Part shown: one piece after another, positions 28,041-36,706 of the stretch | How positions within the stretch are numbered: position 1 is the stretch's first letter | Layout of the letters: each line of letters opens with the position of its first letter | Assembly: GCF_002077175.1 (NCBI RefSeq) | Contig: NZ_CP014943.1 | Span: 1,488,001 to 1,552,000, forward strand | From: Colwellia sp. PAMC 21821 | GTDB taxonomy: Bacteria; Pseudomonadota; Gammaproteobacteria; Enterobacterales; Alteromonadaceae | Direction: 5' to 3' | Length of the DNA: 64,000 nucleotides | The notes under the pieces: model-generated | What the model saw: the letters and a program-made list of their open reading frames with translations, nothing else | The model's database searches: none | What the model was told of the DNA's origin: nothing | Program-made: the position numbers and the translations under genes

Positions 28041-29324
28041 ATGACGAAAAATTCACAGCAATTATTTAATGAAGCCCAAAATGTTATTCCTGGTGGCGTA
28101 AACTCACCCGTTCGCGCTTTTAATAGCGTTGGTGGCACACCATTGTTTATAAAAAAAGCACAAGGTGCTTATATTTTTGATGCAGAAGATAAAAAGTATG
28201 TCGATTATGTTGGTTCATGGGGCCCAATGATTTTAGGTCATAATCACCCCGCAATTCTTGCCGCCGTGATCGAAACTGCACAAAATGGACTTAGTTTCGG
28301 CGCACCCACTGAACTTGAAATAACCATGGCTGAAAAAGTACGTGAAATTGTTCCATCAATGGAACGGTTACGTATGGTCAGCTCTGGCACTGAAGCAACC
28401 ATGAGTGCCATACGACTAGCACGTGGTTTTACCGGTCGTGACAAAATATTAAAATTTGAAGGTTGTTATCACGGTCATGCTGACTCTTTACTGGTAAAAG
28501 CTGGCTCTGGCATGTTGACCATGGGCGTTCCAAGCTCGCCAGGTATCCCTGAAGATGTTGCTAAGCACACCTTAACGGTCAGCTTTAACAATATTGATGA
28601 AGTAAAAGAAATTTTTGAAAAATTTGGTGATGAAATCGCCTGTATTATTGTCGAACCCGTCGCGGGCAACATGAATTGTATTCCTCCAGTAGCTGGTTTC
28701 TTGGAAGGCTTACGCGCTATTTGTGATCAATATAAAAGCGTCTTAATTTTTGATGAAGTCATGACAGGTTTTCGTGTCGCATTAGGCGGTGCACAAGCTC
28801 ATTACAAAATAGTGCCAGATTTAACTACGTTAGGTAAAGTTATTGGTGGTGGAATGCCTGTAGGTGCTTTCGGTGGTAAAAAAGAAATCATGGACTACAT
28901 TGCGCCTGTTGGTCCGGTTTATCAAGCGGGTACGTTATCAGGCAACCCTATTGCTATGGCAGCAGGTTTAGCGTCATTAACCGAGCTTTGTAAGGGAAAC
29001 AAGCATCAACAACTTAGCGATGCAACAGAAAAGCTAGCAATGGGGTTAAAAGCTGCCGCAGAGCGCAATGGCGTATCATTAGCGATTAATTATGTGGGCG
29101 CTATGTTTGGCTTCTTCTTTACCGAGGAAGAAAATATTACTTGTTTTGCGCAAGCGACTGCCTGTGATGGCGATAAGTTCAATCGCTTCTTTCATTTGAT
29201 GTTAGAAGAAGGCGTGTATCTTGCTCCTTCATCATTTGAAGCAGGCTTTGTATCAACTGCACATGGCGATGCCGAAATTGAATTTACCTTAGCTGCAGCA
29301 GATCGTTGTTTCGCTAAGCTATAA
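28041..29324 (+). CDS. hemL: Glutamate-1-semialdehyde 2,1-aminomutase
   Basis: 427 residues, E. coli size. Fold-type I PLP enzyme that makes 5-aminolevulinate from glutamate semialdehyde in heme synthesis. The cofactor lysine is Lys266 in [15 protein letters not shown]. Other family blocks are [36 protein letters not shown] and [11 protein letters not shown]. It is the last plus-strand gene before a bidirectional terminator at 29345-29376. Confidence 0.98.
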   Translation: MTKNSQQLFNEAQNVIPGGVNSPVRAFNSVGGTPLFIKKAQGAYIFDAEDKKYVDYVGSWGPMILGHNHPAILAAVIETAQNGLSFGAPTELEITMAEKVREIVPSMERLRMVSSGTEATMSAIRLARGFTGRDKILKFEGCYHGHADSLLVKAGSGMLTMGVPSSPGIPEDVAKHTLTVSFNNIDEVKEIFEKFGDEIACIIVEPVAGNMNCIPPVAGFLEGLRAICDQYKSVLIFDEVMTGFRVALGGAQAHYKIVPDLTTLGKVIGGGMPVGAFGGKKEIMDYIAPVGPVYQAGTLSGNPIAMAAGLASLTELCKGNKHQQLSDATEKLAMGLKAAAERNGVSLAINYVGAMFGFFFTEEENITCFAQATACDGDKFNRFFHLMLEEGVYLAPSSFEAGFVSTAHGDAEIEFTLAAADRCFAKL

Positions 29325-29344
29325 CGTTTCTGTTATTTTCGAAC

Positions 29345-29376
29345 AAAAAAAGGTAAGCATCATGCTTACCTTTTTT
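29345..29376. terminator. Bidirectional terminator between hemL and sspB
   Basis: AAAAAAGGTAAGCAT and its complement form a near-perfect 15-bp hairpin with A and T runs on the two sides, so it can stop transcription from both hemL and sspB. Confidence 0.85.
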
Positions 29377-29396
29377 AATATCTACACTTTAACGAC

Positions 29397-29882
29397 TTAG
29401 TCTTGTTTGTTTTTTACAACCGACAGGCTAGGCTTTTTCGCTTTTGATGCTTGAGCGCTTTGCTTTTCACCTGAAGTTTTCACTTGGCTGTCTACTGCTT
29501 TCACCGAAGACATTTTCGCAGGTGCTTGTTCTGGTGCTTCAGCAATATCATCCAGATCAGGATGCTCTATCGCTAGCGATGTACCAGCACCATTTTCTTT
29601 AGCATAAATAGCGCCAACAGCGCCATAAGGCACGCTCATATGTTCAAGCTTACCGCCAAAACGCGCACTAAGTTCGATCGTATCTTCACCCATTGCGATA
29701 CTACCAACAGCGGATAAAGAAACATTTAACACGATTTGACCGTCATTAACATAAGACATTGGCACCATAACACCATAAACATTCACATCAACAACAATGT
29801 AAGGTGTTAAACCATTATCAGAAATCCAGTCATAGAAAGCCTTAACAATATAAGGCTTAGTTGATGTCATATCGCTTGTCAT
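29397..29882 (-). CDS. sspB: ClpXP adaptor SspB
   Basis: 161 residues. The N-terminal substrate-binding domain (about 1-110) has the family blocks YIVKAFYDWISDNGLTPY, VLNVSLSAVG and FGGKLEHMSVPYGAVGAIYAK-type stretches. A low-complexity tail follows, ending in KKPSLSVVKNKQD, where the LSVVK motif is the ClpX-binding peptide. It hands ssrA-tagged and other substrates to ClpXP. It follows sspA by 11 bp. Start is either this ATG or one four codons later; no ribosome site decides it. Confidence 0.95.
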   Translation of the reverse strand: MTSDMTSTKPYIVKAFYDWISDNGLTPYIVVDVNVYGVMVPMSYVNDGQIVLNVSLSAVGSIAMGEDTIELSARFGGKLEHMSVPYGAVGAIYAKENGAGTSLAIEHPDLDDIAEAPEQAPAKMSSVKAVDSQVKTSGEKQSAQASKAKKPSLSVVKNKQD

Positions 29883-29893
29883 GAGTTAGATCT

Positions 29894-30535
29894 TTAAACC
29901 GGTGCGCCAAAGCGAAGTTCACGCTCAGACTCAGTTAATGACGCTTGAAATGACTCACGTTCAAATACTTTTAACATGTAAGATTTTAGTTCTTTAGAAC
30001 CTTGACCTTCTAGCTCAATACCCATAACAGGTAAACGCCATAATAGCGGAGCCAAGTAACAATCAACTAAACTGAACTCTTCACTCATAAAGTAAGGTGC
30101 TTCATTCAAAATAGGGGCAACACTTAGCAAGCTTTCTTTCAATTCTTGACGCGCTTTTGCTGCTGCATCGGCTGGTCCGTTATAGATAGTTTTAGCTAAA
30201 CTGTACCAGTCTTGCTCAATACGATGCATCATTAGACGACTACGACCACGAGACACAGGATAAACCGGCATTAGTGGTGGATGAGGAAAACGCTCATCCA
30301 AGTATTCGATAATAATTGAAGCTTCATATAATGCTAATTCGCGATCAATTAACGTAGGCACGGTGCCATAAGGATTTAAATCAAGTAAATCCTCAGGTAA
30401 ATTGGCTAAGTCAACCAAATGGATGTCAACTCCGACACCCTTCTCTGCCAACACAATGCGGGTTTGATGACTGTACATATCATCTGCATGCGAATATAAA
30501 GTCATAACAGAGCGTTTGTTTGCGGCTATGGCCAT
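29894..30535 (-). CDS. sspA: Stringent starvation protein A (SspA)
   Basis: 213 residues. Glutathione-transferase fold without catalytic activity: thioredoxin-like domain (about 9-85) with MTLYSHADDMYSHQTRIVLAEK, then an all-helical domain. In E. coli it binds sigma-70 RNA polymerase and helps in stationary-phase and acid-stress control. N-terminus AIAANKRSVMTL is almost identical to E. coli. It forms an operon with sspB and lies downstream of the petABC genes. Confidence 0.97.
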   Translation of the reverse strand: MAIAANKRSVMTLYSHADDMYSHQTRIVLAEKGVGVDIHLVDLANLPEDLLDLNPYGTVPTLIDRELALYEASIIIEYLDERFPHPPLMPVYPVSRGRSRLMMHRIEQDWYSLAKTIYNGPADAAAKARQELKESLLSVAPILNEAPYFMSEEFSLVDCYLAPLLWRLPVMGIELEGQGSKELKSYMLKVFERESFQASLTESERELRFGAPV

Positions 30536-30560
30536 AATGCCTCCAAAAAATTTTTAATTA

Positions 30561-30590
30561 AAAAAACTAACAAAGGGGGCCAAAGCCCCC
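30561..30590 (-). terminator. Terminator of petABC
   Basis: On minus GGGGGC (30585-30590) pairs with GCCCCC (30575-30580) across a TTTG loop, and a TTTGTTAGTTTTTTT tract follows. It separates petC from sspA. Confidence 0.75.
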
Positions 30591-30632
30591 AGTAATATCT
30601 AAAGTTTACACTGTTTTAAAGAACATTAATAA

Positions 30633-31331
30633 CTAGTGTACATCTCTCCAGTATTCTTTCTTCAGTAAGTATGCAAAGAATAACAGGATAAATAGGAAAC
30701 CAATGACCCAATAACCTAAGCTTTCACGCTCAAGTTTGTTTGGCTCGCCGGTGTACTCTAAGAAGTTGGTTAAGTCACGAGCAAATTCATCATATTCTTC
30801 GGTGGTCATAGAACCGCCAGTAGCCTCAGAAAGGTTACCATGCTCATCTATTGTACGAACACCTTGAAGATTTTGTAATACATGTGGCATACCAACATCT
30901 TTAAAGACTTTATTGTTTACACCAAATGGGCGGCTTTCATCAACATAGAAAGAACGCAAATATGTGTATATCCAATCAGGACTTCTAAAGCGAGCTTCAA
31001 GTGTTAAATCTGGTGGTGTGCTACCAAACCACTTAGCCGCTTCTTTGCCTGGCATAGTATTAGTAATATGATCACCGACTTTTTCACCGGTATACATATA
31101 ATTAGCCGCGCCATCTTCATCAGAAATGCCAAGGTCAGCAAACGTACGATTGTAACGTTGATACTTTAATTCGTGACAAGCTAAACAGTTATTAATGTAA
31201 GCTTCAAAACCACGTTTTAGAGACTCTTTGTCACGTAAATCATTGTTAGCCTTATCTAAATCTATACTAGGCCCAGCGGCTATTGCTAACATAGGTAGCA
31301 CAGCTAAAACTGCTAAAATAAATTTTTTCAT
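30633..31331 (-). CDS. petC: Cytochrome c1 of the bc1 complex
   Basis: 232 residues. Signal peptide (1-18), one covalent heme site CLACH (Cys49, Cys52, His53), a DLTLEARFRSPDWIYTYLRSFY block, and a C-terminal membrane anchor (about 206-224) ending in KKEYWRDVH. It carries electrons from the Rieske protein to soluble cytochrome c in the periplasm. It overlaps petB by 4 bp and is followed by a strong terminator. Confidence 0.95.
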   Translation of the reverse strand: MKKFILAVLAVLPMLAIAAGPSIDLDKANNDLRDKESLKRGFEAYINNCLACHELKYQRYNRTFADLGISDEDGAANYMYTGEKVGDHITNTMPGKEAAKWFGSTPPDLTLEARFRSPDWIYTYLRSFYVDESRPFGVNNKVFKDVGMPHVLQNLQGVRTIDEHGNLSEATGGSMTTEEYDEFARDLTNFLEYTGEPNKLERESLGYWVIGFLFILLFFAYLLKKEYWRDVH

Positions 31332-32596
31332 TTTCCTGTCACCCTCTCTGGAACTGGCTGAGTTTTTTCGTTTTTACTGTAAATCCATATCGCAACGAAA
31401 AAGCCAAAGTAACCGAAACTCGCAATCGTACCAATCATGTTATTTAGTGGGTTTGAAGGCAAAGTACCTAAAACACCTAAAATAATAAAACAAATAGCGA
31501 ACTGAACAAGATTTACCGTATGGGCAGTACAACGGTAGCGCAATGATTTAACCGTACCACGGTCGAACCAAGGCAACATGAACAATGCGATAATAGCACC
31601 AAACATACCTACGGCACCTAACAGCTTATCTGGAATAATACGCAAAATAGTATAGAAAGGACCAAAATACCATACAGGAGCGATATGCTCTGGCGTTTTC
31701 AAGCCATTAGCAGGTTCAAAGTTTGGCGCCTCAATAAAGTAGCCACCACCTTCTGGTGCAAAGAACATAACACCACAAAATATAATCAAGAATATGACTA
31801 CGGCAACTAAATCTTTAACCGTGTAATAAGGGTGGAAAGGTATCGCATCAACAATATCGTATTTCTTCGTATACTGCTCATGGAAAGTAAATTTACTTTG
31901 CTCTTCAGGAGGTACACTACCTTTAGGCTTTTTAATATTCGTGCCGTCTGGGTTATTTGAACCGACTTCATGTAGCGCTAAAATGTGTAAGAAAACTAAC
32001 ACAACTAACACTAATGGTAAGGCAATAACATGCAAAGCAAAGAAGCGGTTTAGCGTCGCTCCGGATATAACATAATCACCACGGATCCACAGTGTTAAGT
32101 CATCACCGATAACAGGAATAGCGCCAAAAATAGAGATAATTACTTGCGCGCCCCAGTACGACATATTACCCCAAGGTAATAAGTAGCCCATGAAGGCTTC
32201 AGCCATTAATACTAAGAATATTAACATACCAAATAACCACAATAATTCACGCGGTTTTTGGTAAGAGCCGTACATCATGCCACGGAACATATGCATATAA
32301 ACAACAACAAAGAATGCAGAAGCACCCGTTGAGTGCATATAACGTAGCAACCAACCATAATCCACATCACGCATGATGTATTCTACAGAAGCGAAAGCAC
32401 CTTCGCCTGAAGGTTCATAGTTCATTGTTAACCAAACACCTGTTAACAATTGGTTGACTAAAACAACACTCGCTAAAATACCAAATACATACCAAAAGTT
32501 GAAGTTCTTCGGTGCTGGGTATTGTGCAGCATGTTTATTCATCGCATCCATCAAAGGAAGACGCTGTTCGATCCAAGCCATTAAGTTAGAAAACAT
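31328..32596 (-). CDS. petB: Cytochrome b of the bc1 complex
   Basis: 422 residues with eight membrane helices. Heme-b ligands lie in the YMHSTGASAFF/HMFRGMMYGSY and LNRFFALHVIALP/LHEVGSNNP blocks, and the quinol-site PEW-type motif reads as EHIAPVWYFGPFY. It is a full-length cytochrome b, not the split b6/IV form. It oxidises quinol and passes electrons across the inner membrane. Stop and start overlaps (1 bp with petA, 4 bp with petC) show one operon. Confidence 0.96.
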   Translation of the reverse strand: MFSNLMAWIEQRLPLMDAMNKHAAQYPAPKNFNFWYVFGILASVVLVNQLLTGVWLTMNYEPSGEGAFASVEYIMRDVDYGWLLRYMHSTGASAFFVVVYMHMFRGMMYGSYQKPRELLWLFGMLIFLVLMAEAFMGYLLPWGNMSYWGAQVIISIFGAIPVIGDDLTLWIRGDYVISGATLNRFFALHVIALPLVLVVLVFLHILALHEVGSNNPDGTNIKKPKGSVPPEEQSKFTFHEQYTKKYDIVDAIPFHPYYTVKDLVAVVIFLIIFCGVMFFAPEGGGYFIEAPNFEPANGLKTPEHIAPVWYFGPFYTILRIIPDKLLGAVGMFGAIIALFMLPWFDRGTVKSLRYRCTAHTVNLVQFAICFIILGVLGTLPSNPLNNMIGTIASFGYFGFFVAIWIYSKNEKTQPVPERVTGK

Positions 32597-33186
32597 TATG
32601 CTTCTCCTCCAGACACACCAATTAACAAGGTAGCATCGGTAGGAAATGAATGCTCAGGAACCATTAAGTTACTTGGTGCTGGAACACTTTGGAAAACACG
32701 ACCTGCCATATCAAATTTAGAGCCATGACAAGGACAGAAGAAGCCATCTTTAACGCCTTCTACTTCTTGATCAAAGTCACCTTTACGATATGTTGGAGCA
32801 CAACCTAAGTGAGTACACACGCCTAAAGCCACTAAGAATTCAGGCTTAATCGAGCGATATGCGTTAGTCGCATAAACCGGCTGTTGTGGCACTTCTGATT
32901 GTGGGTCTTTCAATTGGCCGTCATGTGCACTTAAACCAGAGAGTATTTCTTCTGTTCTACGTACCACATATACTGGCTTTCCGCGCCATTCAGCACGAAT
33001 TAATTGACCAGGCTCTATCTTACTTACATTGACTTCAACCGGCGCACCTGCAGCTTTCGCACGCGCGCTAGGGTTCCAAGATCCAATGAAAGGCACAGCC
33101 ACACCGACAACACCAACACCACCAACTACCGAAGTAGCCGCAGTTAAAAAGCGTCGACGGCTGTTGTTAACAGGCGCATTGCTCAT
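32596..33186 (-). CDS. petA: Rieske iron-sulfur subunit of the bc1 complex
   Basis: 196 residues. The N-terminus has a Tat-like signal-anchor (SRRRFLTAATSVVGG, helix about 13-35). The [2Fe-2S] cluster is bound by CTHLGC (Cys124, His126, Cys129) and CPCHGSKFD (Cys151, Cys153, His154). Transport by the Tat pathway in folded form is expected. It is the first gene of petABC; a promoter should lie in the long upstream gap. Confidence 0.96.
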   Translation of the reverse strand: MSNAPVNNSRRRFLTAATSVVGGVGVVGVAVPFIGSWNPSARAKAAGAPVEVNVSKIEPGQLIRAEWRGKPVYVVRRTEEILSGLSAHDGQLKDPQSEVPQQPVYATNAYRSIKPEFLVALGVCTHLGCAPTYRKGDFDQEVEGVKDGFFCPCHGSKFDMAGRVFQSVPAPSNLMVPEHSFPTDATLLIGVSGGEA

Positions 33187-33768
33187 TCAAACTCTCCAAT
33201 TATTATCTAGCTAAAACAACATCACATGACTAAGAAAGCTACCTAGTTACTGCGAAGATTGCTGATCGACTAAATCAACGACAAAAAAATTGTTCTGATA
33301 ATAAAGAAAACCCTTGTTTTTTACAAGGTAATTAAGCTTTTCAATTAAGGTTTATGTAAATAAAAGCCAATTATTCCAACTTAATAAAAACTATTCGTAT
33401 TTACAGCTTTATTATCGAATGAATAGTTATTGAATACTGAATAAATATAACATGCCATTAGTCAATTCTTTTACGTCGGTGTAAATAATTGTGTATCGAC
33501 TAAATCGATAGAAATGTACGCTAAAATAATTATCCACACTGGCGATTGTTTAATCCCTAAATGCGATAGGAATAAGTTAACACTGAACGTCAACTTAATG
33601 TTGGTTATAACCTAGGAAATTGACAGCGAACAATTAATAAAACTTAAAGAACGTAGCGGCCAAAGCGGCACCAGCGTTATGTCACAATAATGTCATCACG
33701 AGATAGTGTAAATTGAGAGCAAAAAAAAACCGGCAGAAGCCGGTTTTTTAAATAACATAACGTAAATA
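33187..33768. other. Long intergenic region between rpsI and petA
   Basis: 582 bp, strongly AT-rich. It contains the rpsI terminator at its left end and presumably the petA promoter near its right end. One perfect DnaA-type box TTATCCACA lies at 33532-33540 and a small CCTTG/CAAGG hairpin near 33310-33330. No coding potential or known RNA is seen. Confidence 0.4.
33721..33750 (-). terminator. Terminator of rplM-rpsI
   Basis: ACCGGC and GCCGGT form a GC-rich stem with AGAA loop, flanked by A9 and T6 runs, about 18 bp after the rpsI stop on minus. Confidence 0.85.
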
Positions 33769-34161
33769 TTAACGTTTTGAAAATTGTGGCTTTTTACGAG
33801 CCTTGTGTAAACCAACTTTCTTACGTTCAACTTTACGAGCATCACGAGTAACGAAACCAGCATTACGTAGAGCACTACGTAAAGTTTCGTCAAACTCCAT
33901 TAATGCACGAGTAATACCGTGACGAATTGCGCCAGCTTGACCAGAAATACCACCACCAGTTACAGTGATGTTAAAGTCAAACTTTTCTAACATTTCAACT
34001 AAGTCTAATGGTTGACGAACAACCATACGAGCCGTTTCACGACCAAAGTATACAGAAATGTCACGTTTGTTAATTGTGATTGCACCGCTACCAGCTTTCA
34101 TGAACACACGAGCCGTTGAGCTCTTGCGACGACCAGTACCGTAATATTGATTATCAGCCAT
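33769..34161 (-). CDS. rpsI: 30S ribosomal protein uS9
   Basis: 130 residues, E. coli size, with the family start [16 protein letters not shown], the block [19 protein letters not shown] and the conserved basic C-terminus KKPQFSKR that reaches the decoding-site tRNA. It follows rplM by 3 bp in the universal rplM-rpsI pair and ends at a strong terminator. Confidence 0.98.
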   Translation of the reverse strand: MADNQYYGTGRRKSSTARVFMKAGSGAITINKRDISVYFGRETARMVVRQPLDLVEMLEKFDFNITVTGGGISGQAGAIRHGITRALMEFDETLRSALRNAGFVTRDARKVERKKVGLHKARKKPQFSKR

Positions 34162-34164
34162 TGC

Positions 34165-34593
34165 TTAAAGCTCCAAAAGTTGTGGTTGTTGTGCTGTATG
34201 TTTATGTTCAGTACCCGCGTAAACTTTAAGTTTACGGAACATTTCACGACCTAAAGGACCTTTAGGTAACATACCCTTAACTGCGAATTCAATCACGCGC
34301 TCTGGAGCTTTTTCGATTAGCTTTTCAAAGCTAATTTGCTTAAGACCACCAACAAATTCTGTATGCGAGTAGTAAATTTTACCCTTCGCTTTGTTACCAG
34401 TTACTCTTACTTTCTCAGCATTGATAACAACGATGTAATCGCCAGTATCTACGTGAGGAGTATATTCTGCTTTATGCTTACCGCGTAAACGGCTTGCAAT
34501 TTCAGTAGCGATACGACCTAAAGTTTTATTTTCGGCGTCCACTAAGAACCATTCGCGTTGTACGCTTTCTGGTTTAGCTACAAAAGTTTTCAT
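34165..34593 (-). CDS. rplM: 50S ribosomal protein uL13
   Basis: 142 residues from the ATG at [15 protein letters not shown], the standard uL13 start; the in-frame TTG four codons upstream is not used in the family. Blocks [32 protein letters not shown] and [25 protein letters not shown] [15 protein letters not shown] are diagnostic. It starts the rplM-rpsI operon behind a leader of about 150 nt. Confidence 0.97.
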   Translation of the reverse strand: MKTFVAKPESVQREWFLVDAENKTLGRIATEIASRLRGKHKAEYTPHVDTGDYIVVINAEKVRVTGNKAKGKIYYSHTEFVGGLKQISFEKLIEKAPERVIEFAVKGMLPKGPLGREMFRKLKVYAGTEHKHTAQQPQLLEL

Positions 34594-34744
34594 TAAAAAA
34601 CCCAATTATATAAATGTTACTTAAATAATAACCTAAGAAAACCTTAAGTTATCCGTTAAAAGACTACGCTATTGCCCCTTCGAGCATCGAGTCCGTTGCC
34701 AGTCCTCTGGAAAAAGAACAAGCTTTGTAACGTAGGGAGGCCGG

Positions 34745-34750
34745 ATTATA
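34745..34750 (-). promoter_or_regulatory. Candidate -10 box of the rplM promoter
   Basis: Minus-strand TATAAT is followed by a GC-rich discriminator CCGGCC, the form typical of ribosomal-protein promoters. The -35 region 17-18 bp upstream (GTGATC) is poor. The implied leader of about 150 nt could carry uL13 autoregulation. Confidence 0.5.
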
Positions 34751-34832
34751 CAGAACAATAATCTAAAGATCACGCCTATTTTTTAATCTTTTCGGCTTAT
34801 ATTCGAAATTCGGGTCAATAAATAATAATTAT

Positions 34833-35948
34833 CTAAGGTAAATGTTCACTGGCCAAATAACTATGTGACTGCATTTCCTGCAAGCGACTTAAGCAACGCT
34901 TGAATTCAAATGTTAAGCGCCCGTCTAAATACAAACACTCTAAAGCGACTTCAGCCGAAATAATCAACTTAACATGACGCTCATAAAATTCGTCGACTAA
35001 GGCAATAAATCGACGCGTACTATCATCATTATCAACGCCCATTTGTGTAACATTTGCCAATAACACTGTGTGGTATAGACGGCTTAGTTCCATATAATCA
35101 CGCTGACTGCGCGCAGACTCACACAAAGTAGAGAACTCAAAGTGCACCACGCCATCTGATTCCTGTATAGTGGTTAACGGGCGATTATTAATGTTGATAA
35201 CCTTCCCTGTTTGACCTGTTTCAATCGACAACTGTTGAAAGTAATGCATTAAGTTTTCATCGGCTTGTTGATCTAGCGGAAAATGAAAAATTTCAGCTTG
35301 CTCTAACGTACGAAGTCGATAATCAACACCACTGTCAACGTTGATCACATCACAGCATTCATTAATTAACTTTATTGCAGGAAGGAAACGTTCTCGCTGC
35401 AAGCCATTACGATATAATTCATCGGGGATAATATTTGACGTAGCGACAAGGGTAACATTGTGGGCAAATAACTCTTCAAATAATGTCCCCAAAATCATTG
35501 CATCAGTAATATCTGAAACAAAAAACTCATCAAAACATATAATGCACGTTTCATCAGCAAAGCGTTTAGCAATAACTTTTAATGGATCAGATTGCCCCTG
35601 CAGAGATTTTAATTCCTCGTGCACTCGGTGCATAAAGCGATGAAAATGCACTCGCATTTTATTTTGGAACGGTAAGCAATCATAAAACGTATCAACAAGA
35701 TAAGTTTTACCACGGCCAACACCACCCCAAAAATAAATACCTTTAATTATTCTTACCTCTGGCTTCGCTACTACTCTTTTCCAGCTATTCAATACTTTTT
35801 TAAAGCCAGTGACTGGCAATGGTTGGGTAATTAAATCGTCATATAGGCGTTGTAAATTTTGAACCGCATTTTCTTGTGCTGCATCAAAGTGAAAGTCCTC
35901 GCGGGTTAAATCTTGTTTATACTTTCCAATTGGGGATAATTTAATCAT
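34833..35948 (-). CDS. zapE: Cell division ATPase ZapE (AFG1-like)
   Basis: 371 residues. P-loop ATPase with Walker A GGVGRGKT (75-82) and the block IICFDEFFVSDITDAMIL that marks the AFG1/ZapE family, plus ATSNIIPDELYRNGLQRERFLPAI. ZapE acts with FtsZ at constriction, mainly at low oxygen or high temperature in E. coli. It is divergent from zapG across 180 bp and lies upstream of the rplM operon, the same neighbourhood as in E. coli (yhcM-yhcB-degQ-degS). Confidence 0.94.
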   Translation of the reverse strand: MIKLSPIGKYKQDLTREDFHFDAAQENAVQNLQRLYDDLITQPLPVTGFKKVLNSWKRVVAKPEVRIIKGIYFWGGVGRGKTYLVDTFYDCLPFQNKMRVHFHRFMHRVHEELKSLQGQSDPLKVIAKRFADETCIICFDEFFVSDITDAMILGTLFEELFAHNVTLVATSNIIPDELYRNGLQRERFLPAIKLINECCDVINVDSGVDYRLRTLEQAEIFHFPLDQQADENLMHYFQQLSIETGQTGKVININNRPLTTIQESDGVVHFEFSTLCESARSQRDYMELSRLYHTVLLANVTQMGVDNDDSTRRFIALVDEFYERHVKLIISAEVALECLYLDGRLTFEFKRCLSRLQEMQSHSYLASEHLP

Positions 35949-36016
35949 TTAACAGCCATTTAATTAGTACTAACTTTATTTTTTTATAGCGTTTACACAA
36001 ACTACACTTGAAATAT

Positions 36017-36034
36017 ATATATTTGCAAATATAT
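36017..36034. promoter_or_regulatory. 18-bp perfect AT-rich palindrome between zapE and zapG
   Basis: ATATATTTGCAAATATAT is fully self-complementary and lies in the divergent promoter region, about 70 bp from zapE and 95 bp from zapG. It could be an operator for a dimeric regulator; no known site was recognised. Confidence 0.4.
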
Positions 36035-36128
36035 TCATTAGGAAAGTAGCGTGAAGCACGTTATATTAAATTGGATTGAAGGTTATTTTCTCTAATTTTT
36101 TCCATGAATACAATGAAGGTAAAGAAAT

Positions 36129-36581
36129 ATGAATGTTGTTTTAGGGCTTGGGCTATTTATCGTTGGTGCAATTGTCGGTTTTTTTGCTAACAGAACACTT
36201 TTTTCATCGGCACAAGAAACACAAAAACTCGCTGCAAAAGCCAGTCAAAGTGAATCGGAGTTAGCACGATATAAACTTGATGTAGCAGAACATCTTGAAA
36301 ACTCAGCATCTTTGCTTGAGCAAATGAATAGCACCTGCCAAGTAGCGATGGCTCAAATGGCACAAAGCACCCAACTGTTGCAACAAGCAACACCTGAAAA
36401 CATTGAGAATATGCCATTTTTCTCTAAAGAAACCCAAGAGCAGTTGGCGCAAACCGTAAATTTACGTCACAACAAAAATTTGCGTAAAAATGACGAAACC
36501 GCCTCAGAGCCTCCGTTAGATTACTCCGGTGCGCCAAGCGGTTTGTTTGACGATAAGAAACATAGTGTTACAAATAGCTAG
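36129..36581 (+). CDS. zapG: ZapG/YhcB cell-division associated membrane protein (DUF1043)
   Basis: 150 residues: one N-terminal membrane helix (about 3-22, LGLGLFIVGAIVGFFANRTL), a coiled coil (about 28-90), and a flexible polar tail. This is the YhcB/DUF1043 plan. In E. coli it links the divisome and cell-elongation proteins. It precedes degQ as in E. coli, though separated by 125 bp that contain a strong inverted repeat. Confidence 0.9.
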   Translation: MNVVLGLGLFIVGAIVGFFANRTLFSSAQETQKLAAKASQSESELARYKLDVAEHLENSASLLEQMNSTCQVAMAQMAQSTQLLQQATPENIENMPFFSKETQEQLAQTVNLRHNKNLRKNDETASEPPLDYSGAPSGLFDDKKHSVTNS

Positions 36582-36622
36582 GAACTATTTTTTTTATTCC
36601 ATGTCTTCTATTGGGTGATAAT

Positions 36623-36671
36623 AACAGGATTAATTCGCTAAACATTAGCGAAGCGAAAAGTTAATCCTGTT
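36623..36671. repeat. Nested inverted repeats between zapG and degQ
   Basis: Outer arms AACAGGATTAA (36623-36633) and TTAATCCTGTT (36661-36671) are perfect complements. Inside, TTCGCTAA (36634-36641) and TTAGCGAA (36645-36652) form a second perfect stem with a 3-nt loop. The outer right arm lies 36 bp before the degQ ATG. It may act as the zapG transcript end, or as a regulatory hairpin/operator for degQ. Confidence 0.6.
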
Positions 36672-36706
36672 ACTAATAAATACTTTAATTAGGAGTTTTC
36701 TGTTAT

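Noticed and set aside
28027..28044. Five-codon frame (ATG to TGA) overlapping the hemL start
   Set aside because: No ribosome site precedes it, and frames this short arise often by chance.
33532..33540. Perfect DnaA box TTATCCACA before petA
   Set aside because: Only one box is seen, with no AT-rich 13-mers, dnaA or other origin genes nearby, so it is not evidence of an origin.
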